Made by a program: the position numbers and the translations under genes. Of a DNA stretch of 64,000 nt, positions 1-8,537 are shown piece after piece. Positions within the stretch are counted from its first letter, which is position 1; each line of letters opens with the position of its first letter. The notes beneath the pieces are model-generated. The model was given only the letters and a program-made list of their open reading frames with translations. It made no database searches and was not told where the DNA came from. Source of the DNA: Nocardia vulneris (GTDB lineage Bacteria; Actinomycetota; Actinomycetes; Mycobacteriales; Mycobacteriaceae); contig NZ_BDCI01000035.1 in NCBI RefSeq assembly GCF_001613425.1, positions 392,316-456,315 of the forward strand, read 5' to 3'.

Positions 1-96
1 GATCAGTCGCGCCTGCGCCGGAGCCGTAGCGGCATAAGCGTATTCGGCGACAGTGGCGAGCTTGCCGGATCTGATCAGCGTCACAGTCTTCGTCAC
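1..96 (-). CDS. RidA-family protein, N-terminal fragment cut by the window edge
   Basis: Reading leftwards from a GTG at 96, 32 codons stay open to the window edge. The peptide starts VTKTVTLIRSGKL and continues VAEYAYAATAPAQARLI, which resembles the first strand and helix of actinobacterial RidA/YjgF-type imine deaminases. That family hydrolyses reactive enamine or imine intermediates in the cytoplasm. A weak GAGAAG ribosome site lies upstream. The active-site part is outside the window, so the call rests on an N-terminal resemblance only. Confidence 0.5.
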   Translation of the reverse strand, partial: MTKTVTLIRSGKLATVAEYAYAATAPAQARLI

Positions 97-182
97 GGCT
101 CGATTCTTCTCGCCGACCGAATCTTCGCCAACCGCATTTTGTGACCGCAGGTCGATCGACTGCGCTGTCCCGCGCCGGTTTA

Positions 183-331
183 CGGCATCTCGATAAGGTG
201 CTGTGGTGCAACAGAGTTTGGGTAAGGGCGATGGTTGCGAGCTGCCTGCCAGCGCTGTCCATTGGCTCAGCGATGATCCGCAGCCGGGGATCGTTCTGGT
301 CGAATTCGCAGACGCGCACGGCCGACCGCAC
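183..331 (+). repeat. 149-bp direct repeat, copy 1
   Basis: This segment covers the ribosome-site region and first 43 codons of the gene at 203-553. It matches 7674-7822 with five mismatches in 149 bases by eye and no gaps. The match ends abruptly within a GACCGCAC sequence shared by both copies. Confidence 0.92.
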
Positions 332-553
332 CAACTGGTAGGCAAGAGCGCGCTTTTCGGCGGCGAACTACTGCCGACCTCAACCTATCCCCGCCCCACC
401 ACGATCCAGTGCACGATCGACGAGATCAACGACGGCACAGCCACCATCAGCACATGGTGGCTGTCCGGCGGCCCCGACGACGTTCCGTTCGTCTTCGACG
501 TGCGCTCGGACATCCTCACCCGGACCGACCGCCTACCACCCTCGAGCCGCTGA
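203..553 (+). CDS. conserved hypothetical protein, full-length copy of a duplicated gene
   Basis: This 116-residue protein starts at one of two adjacent GTG codons behind an AAGG-like site. I do not recognise a named family. It has no signal peptide or membrane segment, is acidic, and contains the segment GIVLVEFADAHGRPH and a second half of beta-type character (TATISTWWLSGG, VPFVFDV). Small acidic proteins of this look are common near immunity or accessory genes in actinobacteria, but no function can be assigned. Its first 43 codons and upstream region recur at 7674-7822 with 97% identity, where the gene is internally deleted. Confidence 0.65.
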   Translation: MVQQSLGKGDGCELPASAVHWLSDDPQPGIVLVEFADAHGRPHQLVGKSALFGGELLPTSTYPRPTTIQCTIDEINDGTATISTWWLSGGPDDVPFVFDVRSDILTRTDRLPPSSR

Positions 554-654
554 GCCCCGCAGGTTCCACCTGGCCCGTGTTCCATGTCGCGGCCCAGGCC
601 GGGGCGGCCATCTTGTTTGCCGCCGCAGCCAACGGACGCCGCGCCGTCGCCCCA

Positions 655-1005
655 TCACAGCCTCAGGACGTTGAGTTGTCCTCCGCCCGGCAATGCCAGG
701 GTGACGTTCCCCCCGGCGCGCAGGAACTCGGCCACCGAAAGTTCTACTTTGCCGACCAATTCGTCGCTGCCCATCCGATCGTGGTCCCACACCTCGATCC
801 GGAGGGCGGACCGTTCACTATCGCCGACATCGATGACGCAGGGCGCGTAGCGGGGATTCAGGTCGTTCTTGCGGATCTCGGTCATGGTGGCCAGCACCCA
901 GGATCCGGCGCGCTGAACATAGAGTTTCAGGTAGGGGTCCGTCTCCCCTAGCGTGTCGGTGTCCGGCAGGTCCTGGGCGGATAGAACGAGATTGATTTCA
1001 ACCAT
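655..1005 (-). CDS. C2-domain protein (calcium/lipid-binding fold)
   Basis: The 116-residue protein is essentially one C2 domain. Loop 1 reads DTDTLGETDPYLKLYV, with Asp17 and Asp23 in the usual calcium-ligand positions. A central stretch KNDLNPRYAP matches the 'T-LNPVW' strand of C2 domains. Loop 3 reads EVWDHDRMGSDELVG, supplying Asp74, Asp76 and Asp81. C2 domains bind phospholipids or proteins, usually with calcium. They are typical of eukaryotes and rare in bacteria. There is no signal peptide or membrane helix, so it is predicted to be cytosolic and perhaps membrane-recruited. It is transcribed away from the gene at 203 and forms no obvious operon. Confidence 0.82.
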   Translation of the reverse strand: MVEINLVLSAQDLPDTDTLGETDPYLKLYVQRAGSWVLATMTEIRKNDLNPRYAPCVIDVGDSERSALRIEVWDHDRMGSDELVGKVELSVAEFLRAGGNVTLALPGGGQLNVLRL

Positions 1006-1108
1006 GACCGTCTCCTGCGCCGACTAGGTGGTGCCGAGCCCCGCAGCCAGGAACCACACGCTCAATGTTGCACTAAAAGCGTTGCGGCCACGTTGCTTTC
1101 ACCGTCAT

Positions 1109-1765
1109 TCAGCCGCTCGCCCAGTCCGCGCGGGTGTGGCGCAGATGCGTATGCATCAGGCTTTCCAGCTCGGTCCAATCGCGTGCCGAGATGGCGGCGA
1201 GGATTTCTCGATGTTCGACCGCTGCCCCGATCAGCCGCCCGCCCTCGGCTAGTTTGTCCAATCCATACAGGCGCGTTTGATTCCGCAGGGTTGCGATGCT
1301 GTCCACCAGCCGGCGATTTCCGCCGTGTGCCAGCAGGTCCAGATGGAACCGCCGGTCCGCCTCGAGGAAGCCGGCCACATCTCCGGCCCGGGCCGCGCTT
1401 TCGATATCCCCGGCCAAACCGGCGAGCCGCTCCAAATCCTCGGGTTCGATCTTCGCTCCCGCGGCGAGCGTGGCCGGGATCTCCAGCAACTGACGCAGCT
1501 CGTAGATCTCGTCCAGATCCTGCTCGGTCATCGCGACAATCCGGTAACCCCGGTTGCGCACCGGCTCCATCAAGCCCTGCGTGACCAGCGTCAGCATCGC
1601 TTCCCGGACCGGACTGCTGGAGACGCCCAGCCGGGTCGCGAGCGCCGCGGCCGAGTAGATGTCTCCTGGCCGGAGCTCACCGGACACCATCGCTTGTCGC
1701 ACGACCTCGAGCACTTGATCCCGCAAGTTGGTGTGCTGCAGCCGCACTGCTCCGTCCTCGGTCAA
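1109..1765 (-). CDS. GntR-family (FadR/FCD type) transcriptional regulator
   Basis: About 218 residues. An N-terminal winged helix includes SAAALATRLGVSSSPVREAM (residues about 38-57), the GntR recognition signature. A C-terminal FCD ligand domain follows, with EIYELRQLLEIPATLAA, DRRFHLDLLAHGGN and VEHREILAAI. The FCD metal/ligand pocket normally binds a carboxylic acid. The longest start is TTG at 1765 behind AGGCAGG; a GTG at 1747 is an alternative. It is divergent from the molybdoenzyme operon, and a perfect inverted repeat sits just before that operon, so it most likely represses that operon and is relieved by a substrate or intermediate. Confidence 0.9.
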   Translation of the reverse strand: MTEDGAVRLQHTNLRDQVLEVVRQAMVSGELRPGDIYSAAALATRLGVSSSPVREAMLTLVTQGLMEPVRNRGYRIVAMTEQDLDEIYELRQLLEIPATLAAGAKIEPEDLERLAGLAGDIESAARAGDVAGFLEADRRFHLDLLAHGGNRRLVDSIATLRNQTRLYGLDKLAEGGRLIGAAVEHREILAAISARDWTELESLMHTHLRHTRADWASG

Positions 1766-1836
1766 CTACCTGCCTTTCGACGCTCGGCCTTGACTTCCCC
1801 GCCGCTTTCCCGCATCTTACTTGTCACCGGCAATCG

Positions 1837-1855
1837 GTAACCGGTAGCCGGTTAC
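1837..1855. promoter_or_regulatory. inverted-repeat operator for the divergent GntR regulator
   Basis: GTAACCGG-TAG-CCGGTTAC is a perfect 8-bp inverted repeat with a 3-bp spacer. It ends two bases before the AAGGAG ribosome site of the molybdoenzyme gene. A bound dimer would block transcription or loading of the operon. Assignment to the neighbouring GntR protein is inferred from position and symmetry. Confidence 0.75.
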
Positions 1856-1866
1856 TAAGGAGTAAC

Positions 1867-4800
1867 ATGATGGCTGAGGTGCGCGGCTACTGCACGCTGT
1901 GCCGCTCCCGGTGCGGCGCTGTCTACACGGTCGACAACGGCGTATTGCGCGATGTCCGGCCGGATTCCGAACATCCCACCGGTGCGGCGATGTGCCCGAA
2001 GGGCCGGGCCGCTCCCGAGCTGGTGTATTCCCCCGAGCGCTTGCGGCGGCCGCTACAACGGACCACGCCCAAATCCGACCCGGACCCGCGCTGGCGCGAA
2101 ATCGGCTGGGACGAAGCCTTGAGCGAGGTCGCTGAAAAATTGGGCCGTATCCGTGCGGAAAGCGGCGCCGAGGCGGTCGCGTTCTCGGTGACCTCGCCGA
2201 GCGGAACGCCGATGTCGGATTCCATCGACTGGGTCGAGCGATTCATTCGGGTGTTCGGCAGCCCGAACACGCTGTACTCGACCGAGATCTGTAATTGGCA
2301 CAAGGATTTCGCACACGCTTTCACGTTCGGGAGCGGGCTGCCGGGGCCGGACTACGCGAACACCGACCTCGCCGTGCTGTGGGGCCACAACCCGGCGAAA
2401 TCCTGGCTGGCCCAGTCCGCGGCACTCGCCCAGGCGCGGGCCCGAGGGGCACGGCTCGTGGTCGTCGACCCCCGCCGATCGACCAGCGCGTTGCAGGCCG
2501 ACCATTGGCTTCGGGTACGCCCCGGTACCGACGGCGCGCTCGCGTTGAGTGTGGCCGGTCGACTACTCGCCCAACGCGGCCACGACGAGGAATTCGTTCG
2601 ATCGTGGACGAATGCGCCGCTGCTGGTCCGGCTCGACACCGGCGAGTTCCTGCGAGCTTCGGACCTGCATCCCGGGGTGCCGGGATATGTGGTGTGGGAC
2701 GAGGTGTCCGGGCGGGCGGAGCCGGTGGACACCACCCGCGCGCCGAACCGTGTGGAACGGTTCGCACTGCGCGGCCGGCGGCGGGTGGTTACCCGACGCG
2801 GACCGATCGACTGTGTGCCCGCCTTCGACCGCTACGCCGCTGCCTGCGCCGCCTGGCCGGTCGACCGGGCGGCGGCGGTGACCACGGTCGCCCCGGCAGC
2901 GATCGAGACCTTCGCCGCGGAACTCGGTGCGGCGCGATCGGTGTCGTACGCGGCGTGGTCCGGGGTCGGTCAGCATGTCGACGCGACCCAGACCGAGCGA
3001 GCGATCGCCACCCTCTACGCGCTCACGGGCAGCTACGACGCCCCCGGCGGCAACGTGTTGCTGCCCAAACTGCCGGTCAATCCGGTCACCGGTCCCGACC
3101 AGCTCGCCGCCGCCCAGCGCGCGAAAGCCCTTGGCCTCGAAAGCTTCCCGCTGGGACCACCGGCGCAGGGCTGGATCAATGCCCGCGACTTCTGCCAGGC
3201 GGTGCTCCAGGGTGAACCATATCCGGTACGGGCGCTGGTGTCCTTCGGCGGGAACCTGCTGCTGACCCAACCCGATCCGCGGCGGACCGCAGACGCCTTG
3301 CGCAGCCTGGACTTCGCAGTCCATCTCGACCTGTTCGAGAACCCCACCGCTCGCTTCGCCGATCTGTTGCTGCCGGTCAACACGCCGTGGGAGCGCGAAG
3401 CGATCAGAGCCGGGTTCGAGATCAGCGTCGCCGCTCAGCAGCGAGTGCAGTTGCGGCCGCGGATGGTCGAACCCGTAGGCGAGTCGCGTTCGGACACCGA
3501 GATCGTGTTCGACCTGGCCGTGCGGCTGGGGCACGGCGCGGATTTCTTCCACGGGCGCATCGAGGACGGCTGGAATCATCAGCTTGCTCCGCTCGCGGTC
3601 ACCGCGGCCGAGCTGCGCGAAAGCCCCGGCGGGATTGATCTGCCGTTACACGGCCGCTACCGCAAATACGCCGAGGAGTCCGCCGACGGAACGGTCACCG
3701 GGTTTGCGACCCCGACCCGCCGGGTCGAGCTCTACTCCGAGATGCTCGCCCAGCACGGGCAAGCCGCAGTACCGGTGGCCGAGCCGCCGGCACCGGACGC
3801 GTCCTATCCGCTGGTGCTCACCTGCGCGAAGAACGGCTATTTCTGTCACAGCCAGCACCGCGGAATCTCCTCGCTGCGTAGACGCTTCCCCGATCCGATC
3901 GTCGAGCTGAGCGCCGAACTCGCCGACGCTCGTGGGATCCGCGACGGCGACTGGGTGCGGATCAGTACCTCGCGCGCCACCGTCGGTATGCGCGCACGGA
4001 TCGACTCGGACCTGCACCGCGACGTCGTCGTCGCCGAATACGGCTGGTGGCAGGCCGCTTCGGACCTCGCCCTGCCCGGTGCGGATCCGCTCGCCGGTGA
4101 CGGCACCAACTACAACCTCCTGGTCGGTGACGGAAACCGCGATCCGATCAGTGGCTCCGTCGGGCTGCGCGCGGTGCCCTGCGACGTCCAGCTCGCGCAC
4201 TCGACACGGTGGCATGCGCAGCGGGAATTCCTGATCGACCACTGCGAACTCGAAACCGAGGAGATTCTCGCGGTGCAGTTGCGGCCCGTGGACCGGGCAC
4301 CGTTACCCGCGTTCCGCGCCGGGCAACACATCACGGTCGCATGGCCCGATCAACCCGGCCTGACCCGCAGCTACTCGCTGACCGGACCCGGCGGACCGGC
4401 TGCTCAGGACAGGTACACGATCGCGGTGCGGCGCGTGTCCGGCGGCCGTTTCTCCACTGCCGTGCACGACCGGCTCCGGCCCGGCACCCGCCTGCTCGTC
4501 ACCCCTCCTGCCGGTGGCTTCGCCGTGCCCCTCGTCCACTCCCGCCCGATCGTGCTCCTGGCCGCAGGCATCGGGATCACCCCGTTCCTCAGCTACCTCG
4601 AAACACTCGTTCTCGACCCGTCCGACACCCCGGAAATCGTGCTCCACTACGGCAACCGGGACAGTGCGCGCCACCCCTTCCGAGACCGGATCGCCGCCCT
4701 CGCCGCGCATCTGCCGTCCTTGCGCGTGATCGACCACTACAGCCGACCGGGCGCAGGCGACCGTTACCACCGGCGAGGGCGGGTATCGGCGTCCGATATC

Positions 4801-5220
4801 GACCCCGCCCTGATCGGCCGGCGAGCGCGTTTCTACCTGTGCGGCCCCGAGGACATGCTCGACGAACTCACCGCCGGTCTGGTGGCCCGAGGTGTTCCCC
4901 GATTCGACATTTTCGCCGAGAAGTTCCACGCGGCACCTGTACCGGTGCGCATCCGCGACGACGCGACCGCGACCGTTCGGTTCGCCCGTTCCGGCCGGGA
5001 CGTGACGTGGCGCAAGTCGGACGGCACCCTCTTGCAGCTCGCCGAGCAGTCGGGTCTGTCCGTGCCCAGTGGATGCCGCGTCGGCCAATGCGAGAGCTGC
5101 GCGGTCCGGGTGCTCGACGGCACGGTGGCACACCTCGTCGCCGTCGGGGGCGAGCTGCCCGACGATCACTGCCTCACCTGCCAGTCCATGCCGACGTCCG
5201 ACGTCGTGCTCGACGCCTGA
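1867..5220 (+). CDS. molybdopterin oxidoreductase fused to FAD/NAD reductase and plant-type 2Fe-2S ferredoxin
   Basis: The 1117-residue protein has three modules. Residues 1 to about 760 form a bis-MGD oxidoreductase of the DMSO-reductase superfamily: Cys9, Cys12, Cys16 and Cys43 (CX2CX3CX26C) bind a 4Fe-4S cluster, and Cys142 in EICNWHKD is the candidate Mo ligand. A ferredoxin-NADP-reductase-like module follows, with the FAD motif RSYS at 834-837, the nucleotide motif AAGIGITPF and LCGPEDM. The C-terminus is a 2Fe-2S ferredoxin with Cys1070, Cys1075, Cys1078 and Cys1105. Electrons could thus pass between NAD(P)H and molybdenum within one chain. ATG starts lie at 1867 and 1870 behind AAGGAG. 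The substrate is unknown. The neighbours argue against nitrate assimilation and favour a carboxylate or imino-acid substrate. Confidence 0.88.
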   Translation: MMAEVRGYCTLCRSRCGAVYTVDNGVLRDVRPDSEHPTGAAMCPKGRAAPELVYSPERLRRPLQRTTPKSDPDPRWREIGWDEALSEVAEKLGRIRAESGAEAVAFSVTSPSGTPMSDSIDWVERFIRVFGSPNTLYSTEICNWHKDFAHAFTFGSGLPGPDYANTDLAVLWGHNPAKSWLAQSAALAQARARGARLVVVDPRRSTSALQADHWLRVRPGTDGALALSVAGRLLAQRGHDEEFVRSWTNAPLLVRLDTGEFLRASDLHPGVPGYVVWDEVSGRAEPVDTTRAPNRVERFALRGRRRVVTRRGPIDCVPAFDRYAAACAAWPVDRAAAVTTVAPAAIETFAAELGAARSVSYAAWSGVGQHVDATQTERAIATLYALTGSYDAPGGNVLLPKLPVNPVTGPDQLAAAQRAKALGLESFPLGPPAQGWINARDFCQAVLQGEPYPVRALVSFGGNLLLTQPDPRRTADALRSLDFAVHLDLFENPTARFADLLLPVNTPWEREAIRAGFEISVAAQQRVQLRPRMVEPVGESRSDTEIVFDLAVRLGHGADFFHGRIEDGWNHQLAPLAVTAAELRESPGGIDLPLHGRYRKYAEESADGTVTGFATPTRRVELYSEMLAQHGQAAVPVAEPPAPDASYPLVLTCAKNGYFCHSQHRGISSLRRRFPDPIVELSAELADARGIRDGDWVRISTSRATVGMRARIDSDLHRDVVVAEYGWWQAASDLALPGADPLAGDGTNYNLLVGDGNRDPISGSVGLRAVPCDVQLAHSTRWHAQREFLIDHCELETEEILAVQLRPVDRAPLPAFRAGQHITVAWPDQPGLTRSYSLTGPGGPAAQDRYTIAVRRVSGGRFSTAVHDRLRPGTRLLVTPPAGGFAVPLVHSRPIVLLAAGIGITPFLSYLETLVLDPSDTPEIVLHYGNRDSARHPFRDRIAALAAHLPSLRVIDHYSRPGAGDRYHRRGRVSASDIDPALIGRRARFYLCGPEDMLDELTAGLVARGVPRFDIFAEKFHAAPVPVRIRDDATATVRFARSGRDVTWRKSDGTLLQLAEQSGLSVPSGCRVGQCESCAVRVLDGTVAHLVAVGGELPDDHCLTCQSMPTSDVVLDA

Positions 5221-5237
5221 TTCCGAAAGGTCCGACC

Positions 5238-6179
5238 GTGCTCATCGTCTCCGCCGACGAAACCGTCGACGCATTGCCGTTCGACACTTTGATCCCAGCC
5301 CTGCGCGCGGGTTTCGCCCGCGGCGCCACCACCCCACCGCGCCACCATCATCAGATCGACGAGACCACCGGGTCGACGTTGCTCCTGATGCCCTCCTGGC
5401 AGGCCGACGGGCTGCTGGGCGTCAAACTCGTGAACGTCTTCCCCGAGAACAATGCGCACGGTCGCCCGGCCCTGTCCTCCGCCTACGTCCTGGCCCGTGC
5501 GGACACCGGCGAGCACCTGGCGGTCATCGATGGGAACGAACTCACTCGGCGGCGCACCGTCGCCACCGCGGCGCTGGCCTCGTCCTATCTGGCCCGCCCC
5601 GACAGCCGAGTCCATCTCGTCGTCGGAGCCGGGCACGTCGGCTCGCTCATCGCCGCCGCACACGCCGCGGTCCTCGACATCACCACCGTGCTCGTCCACG
5701 ATCAGCACCGCGCCTCCGCAGAAGCCCTGGTCGCACGGCTGCGGGCCTCCGGAGCGGACGCTCACGTCGCCGTCGACCTCGACACCGCGGTCCCCGACGC
5801 CGACGTGATCTCCTGCGCGACGCTCGCCACCAGCCCGATCATCCGCGGTGAATTACTGCGTCCCGGCACGCATCTCGACCTGGTCGGCAGCTTCCGCCCG
5901 GAGATGCGCGAAGCCGACGACGCCTGCCTGACCCGCGGCGTCGTCTACGTCGACAGCAACAACGCGCTCGACGAATCGGGCGACCTCACCCAGCCACTCG
6001 CCACCGGCGTCATCACCCGGGACGACGTGACCGCCACGCTGCCCCAGCTCTGTCGAAATGAGGCGCCCGGTCGCCGAAACGCCCACGAGATCACCGTGTT
6101 CAAAGCAGTCGGCACGGCCCTGGCCGACCTGACCGCCGCGGCGCTGGTCCACCACCACGTCCTCCGGCACGCCGGTTGA
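5238..6179 (+). CDS. ornithine cyclodeaminase / mu-crystallin family (cyclic imino-acid reductase-like)
   Basis: The 313-residue protein starts at GTG 5238, 17 bases after the molybdoenzyme. Family landmarks are LLGVKLVNVFPEN, the RRRTVATAAL strand, the Rossmann motif VVGAGHVGS, VGSFRPEMREAD and ITVFKAVG. Members either deaminate ornithine to proline or reduce delta1-pyrroline-2-carboxylate and similar ketimines with NAD(P)H. Its position suggests that it handles a product or precursor of the molybdoenzyme, for example a cyclic imino acid or an amino acid. Specificity cannot be read from the sequence. Confidence 0.88.
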   Translation: MLIVSADETVDALPFDTLIPALRAGFARGATTPPRHHHQIDETTGSTLLLMPSWQADGLLGVKLVNVFPENNAHGRPALSSAYVLARADTGEHLAVIDGNELTRRRTVATAALASSYLARPDSRVHLVVGAGHVGSLIAAAHAAVLDITTVLVHDQHRASAEALVARLRASGADAHVAVDLDTAVPDADVISCATLATSPIIRGELLRPGTHLDLVGSFRPEMREADDACLTRGVVYVDSNNALDESGDLTQPLATGVITRDDVTATLPQLCRNEAPGRRNAHEITVFKAVGTALADLTAAALVHHHVLRHAG

Positions 6180-6195
6180 CCACTCAGGAGTTCGT

Positions 6196-7632
6196 ATGTC
6201 TGTGCCCGATTCCCAGCTCGCCGCCGACCCACCGGCCGGCCGGCTCGCCCGATTCGCCACCCGCAGTGCGGCCTGGTCGGAGAAGTGGTTCCCCAACACC
6301 CTCGTCTTCGCACTGCTCATCGTCGCGGTGGTCGCCATCGCCGCGCTGGCGATCGGCGCGGCACCCGCCGAGGTCGCCTCGGTCTTCGGCAACGGCTTCT
6401 GGGACCTGATCCCGTTCACGATGCAGATGGCGATGGTCGCCATCGGCGGCTACGTCGTCGCCACCGCCCGGCCTGTCCAGCGGGCCATCACCGGGCTCGC
6501 CCGGGTGCCGCGGAATCCGCGTGCGGCGATCGCCGTCGTCGCCGCGGTCAGCCTGCTGTCGGCGTTGCTCAATTGGGGCTTCAGTCTCATCTTCAGCGCG
6601 CTGCTGGTCCGGCGACTCGCCGAACGCCGCGAGCTGCGCATGGACTATCGGGCCGCGTCGGCAGCGGCCTACCTCGGCCTCGGCGGAAGCTGGGCGCTCG
6701 GCCTCAGCTCGTCGGCCGCGCAACTACAGGCCAACCCCGCCAGCATTCCGCAGTCGCTGCTGCCCATCACCGGCGTCATCCCGTTCCGGGACACCATTTT
6801 CACCTGGCAGTCACTCGTTGTGGCCGCAGTCGTCGTCACGGTATGTGTGGCCATCGCGTTTCTGACCGCACCCTGCGCCGACATCGCCATTACCGCCACC
6901 GATCTCGGCATCGATCCCCGCGACCCGGTCGACGACGACATGCCGCGCACGCGTCCCGGCGAATGGCTCGAATACAGCCCGCTGCTCACCATCGTGGTCG
7001 TCGTCCTGGTCGGCGGGTGGGCGATCCAGGAATTCGCCGCCAAGGACCCCCTCGTCGCGATCTCCGGGCTCAACACCTACAACCTGCTGTTTCTCGGCCT
7101 CGGCATGCTCCTGCACTGGCGCCCCCGCCGATTCCTCGCCGCAGTCACCAAAGCCGTGCCCGCCACCGGCGGTGTCCTCATTCAATTTCCCTTCTACGCC
7201 GGGACCGCGGCCATTCTCACCAAGGCCACCGACGGCTCCGGCACCTCGATCTCCCACCACCTCGCCTCGTTGTTCACCGCCACGGGCAACGCCACCACCT
7301 TCCCGCTGCTCATCGGCGCGTACTCCGTCGTCCTCGGCTTCCTCATCCCCTCCGGCGGCGGCAAATGGATCATCGAGGCTCCGTATGTGATGCAGGCAGC
7401 GAACGACACACACGTCAACCTCGGCTGGACCGTCCAGATCTACAACGCCGCGGAGGCACTGCCCAACCTGATCAACCCGTTCTGGATGCTCCCGCTCCTC
7501 GGCGTATTGTCCCTCAAAGCACGCGACATCGTCGGCTACACATTCATCTACCTCGCGGCACTCCTGCCCATCGTCCTGGGCCTGCTCACCCTGTTGGCAC
7601 CCACCCTGCCCTACCAACCACCGTCCTATTGA
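6196..7632 (+). CDS. AtoE-type short-chain fatty acid / carboxylate transporter
   Basis: A 478-residue integral membrane protein with about 12 hydrophobic segments, starting at ATG 6196 behind AGGAG and 16 bases after the previous gene. Diagnostic segments are FPNTLVFALLIV near the N-terminus, LNWGFSLIFSALLVRRLAER, and FLIPSGGGKWIIEAPYV near the C-terminus, as in the AtoE/TIGR00366 family that takes up short-chain fatty acids. As the last gene of the GntR-controlled operon it probably imports the carboxylic acid that the two enzymes metabolise. Confidence 0.88.
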   Translation: MSVPDSQLAADPPAGRLARFATRSAAWSEKWFPNTLVFALLIVAVVAIAALAIGAAPAEVASVFGNGFWDLIPFTMQMAMVAIGGYVVATARPVQRAITGLARVPRNPRAAIAVVAAVSLLSALLNWGFSLIFSALLVRRLAERRELRMDYRAASAAAYLGLGGSWALGLSSSAAQLQANPASIPQSLLPITGVIPFRDTIFTWQSLVVAAVVVTVCVAIAFLTAPCADIAITATDLGIDPRDPVDDDMPRTRPGEWLEYSPLLTIVVVVLVGGWAIQEFAAKDPLVAISGLNTYNLLFLGLGMLLHWRPRRFLAAVTKAVPATGGVLIQFPFYAGTAAILTKATDGSGTSISHHLASLFTATGNATTFPLLIGAYSVVLGFLIPSGGGKWIIEAPYVMQAANDTHVNLGWTVQIYNAAEALPNLINPFWMLPLLGVLSLKARDIVGYTFIYLAALLPIVLGLLTLLAPTLPYQPPSY

Positions 7633-7673
7633 CCAGGAATGATTTCTCCGAACTCGGCGAAGAACGCCCTAGG

Positions 7674-7822
7674 CGGCGTCTCGATAAGGTGTTGTGGTGC
7701 AACAGAGTTCGGGTAAGGGCGATGGTTGCGAGCTGCCTGCCAGCGCTGTCCATTGGCTCAGCGACGATCCGCATCCGGGGATCGTTCTGGTCGAATTCGC
7801 AGACGCGCACGGCCGACCGCAC
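7674..7822 (+). repeat. 149-bp direct repeat, copy 2
   Basis: This is the second copy of the repeat at 183-331, with five mismatches in 149 bases and the same orientation. It starts about 40 bases after the transporter stop codon. The two copies bracket the C2, GntR and molybdoenzyme genes (about 7.5 kb). Confidence 0.92.
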
Positions 7823-7852
7823 AGTCCCACCTACCCCCCGTCGAGCGTCTGA
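7694..7852 (+). pseudogene. internally deleted copy of the gene at 203-553
   Basis: From GTG 7694 an open frame of 52 codons runs to TGA 7850-7852. Codons 1-43 match the gene at 203 almost exactly. The last eight (TYPPSSV-stop) resemble the last codons of the full copy (RLPPSSR-stop), whose DNA there reads CCTACCACCCTCGAGCCGCTGAG. So about 65 central codons have been removed while the frame was kept. It is best read as a decayed duplicate, although a 52-residue product is possible. Confidence 0.75.
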
Positions 7853-7883
7853 GCGGGGGCGTCCCTGTTGCGACGCCTTGCCG

Positions 7884-8537
7884 CTACCCTCCGCGCAGCC
7901 CCCACTCGTCGAGACCGGCGTAGATGCGGGCGACGCGGCGGTTTGGTGCACTGAAGCATTCGGCCTCGCCCGCGAATATCGCGATCAGCGAGTCGGGGCC
8001 TCGCCACCAAGTGTCGGCCAGGCCGCGAATTTCGGTCACGGGTTCGAAGGCGCGCAACGACAGCTCGTCAACAGCAGCACCCCTGATCGTGGTGATCTGC
8101 TTGGTCCAGCGAGCCGCATGGTATGCCAGCGCGAGCGATTCGATCCACCCCTCGATGCTTGCGTGCAATGGCACCCACCGATCGCCGTCGATGCCGAATT
8201 CTCCATTGGGGCCGATCATGAACTCGTAGGCCATCGACACGCGCTCAGGCCCCGCCTCGAACCAACCGATGCGCTCGAGCGCCCCGCCGACCAGGTCGGC
8301 AGACAGCATTGCGGGCCCGCCCTCATAATCCGCAGACGGCGGCAGGATCAGTCCACCCCACCGCCGCTGGAAGTCGAGGATACGGTCGATCTGCATTGCG
8401 GGAAGGCCGAATTCGAGCCACGGGTCCCGAAACTCCGCCAGCCGAGCGCATTCGACACGAATACCGTGTGCCGCAATGAACCGCTCGGCGCGGCGCGTGA
8501 GCTGGTCGAACGAATCGATCACGGGCTGCAGATCCAC
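7884..8537 (-). CDS. hypothetical protein, possibly SUKH/SMI1-like
   Basis: The 217-residue protein is read from GTG 8537; the frame stays open further upstream but without convincing protein character. It contains DPWLEFGLPAMQIDRILDFQ, RRWGGLILPPSADYEGG and GEFGIDGDRWVPLHASIEGW. The WGGLILP-type strand and the tryptophan-rich acidic composition recall SUKH-type immunity proteins, but the match is too weak for a firm call. There is no signal peptide or membrane helix, and it stands alone. Confidence 0.62.
   Translation of the reverse strand: MDLQPVIDSFDQLTRRAERFIAAHGIRVECARLAEFRDPWLEFGLPAMQIDRILDFQRRWGGLILPPSADYEGGPAMLSADLVGGALERIGWFEAGPERVSMAYEFMIGPNGEFGIDGDRWVPLHASIEGWIESLALAYHAARWTKQITTIRGAAVDELSLRAFEPVTEIRGLADTWWRGPDSLIAIFAGEAECFSAPNRRVARIYAGLDEWGLRGG

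Noticed and set aside
1867..5220. Assimilatory nitrate reductase assignment for the Mo fusion
   Set aside because: No nitrite reductase, nitrate transporter or cofactor genes are adjacent. The neighbours are carboxylate and imino-acid type, and the Mo-ligand region does not look Nas-like to me.
4209..5237. Long open frame running into the ornithine-cyclodeaminase gene from inside the molybdoenzyme gene
   Set aside because: The upstream part is an Arg/Pro-rich shadow of the molybdoenzyme in another frame. The real gene starts at GTG 5238 with family-typical sequence.
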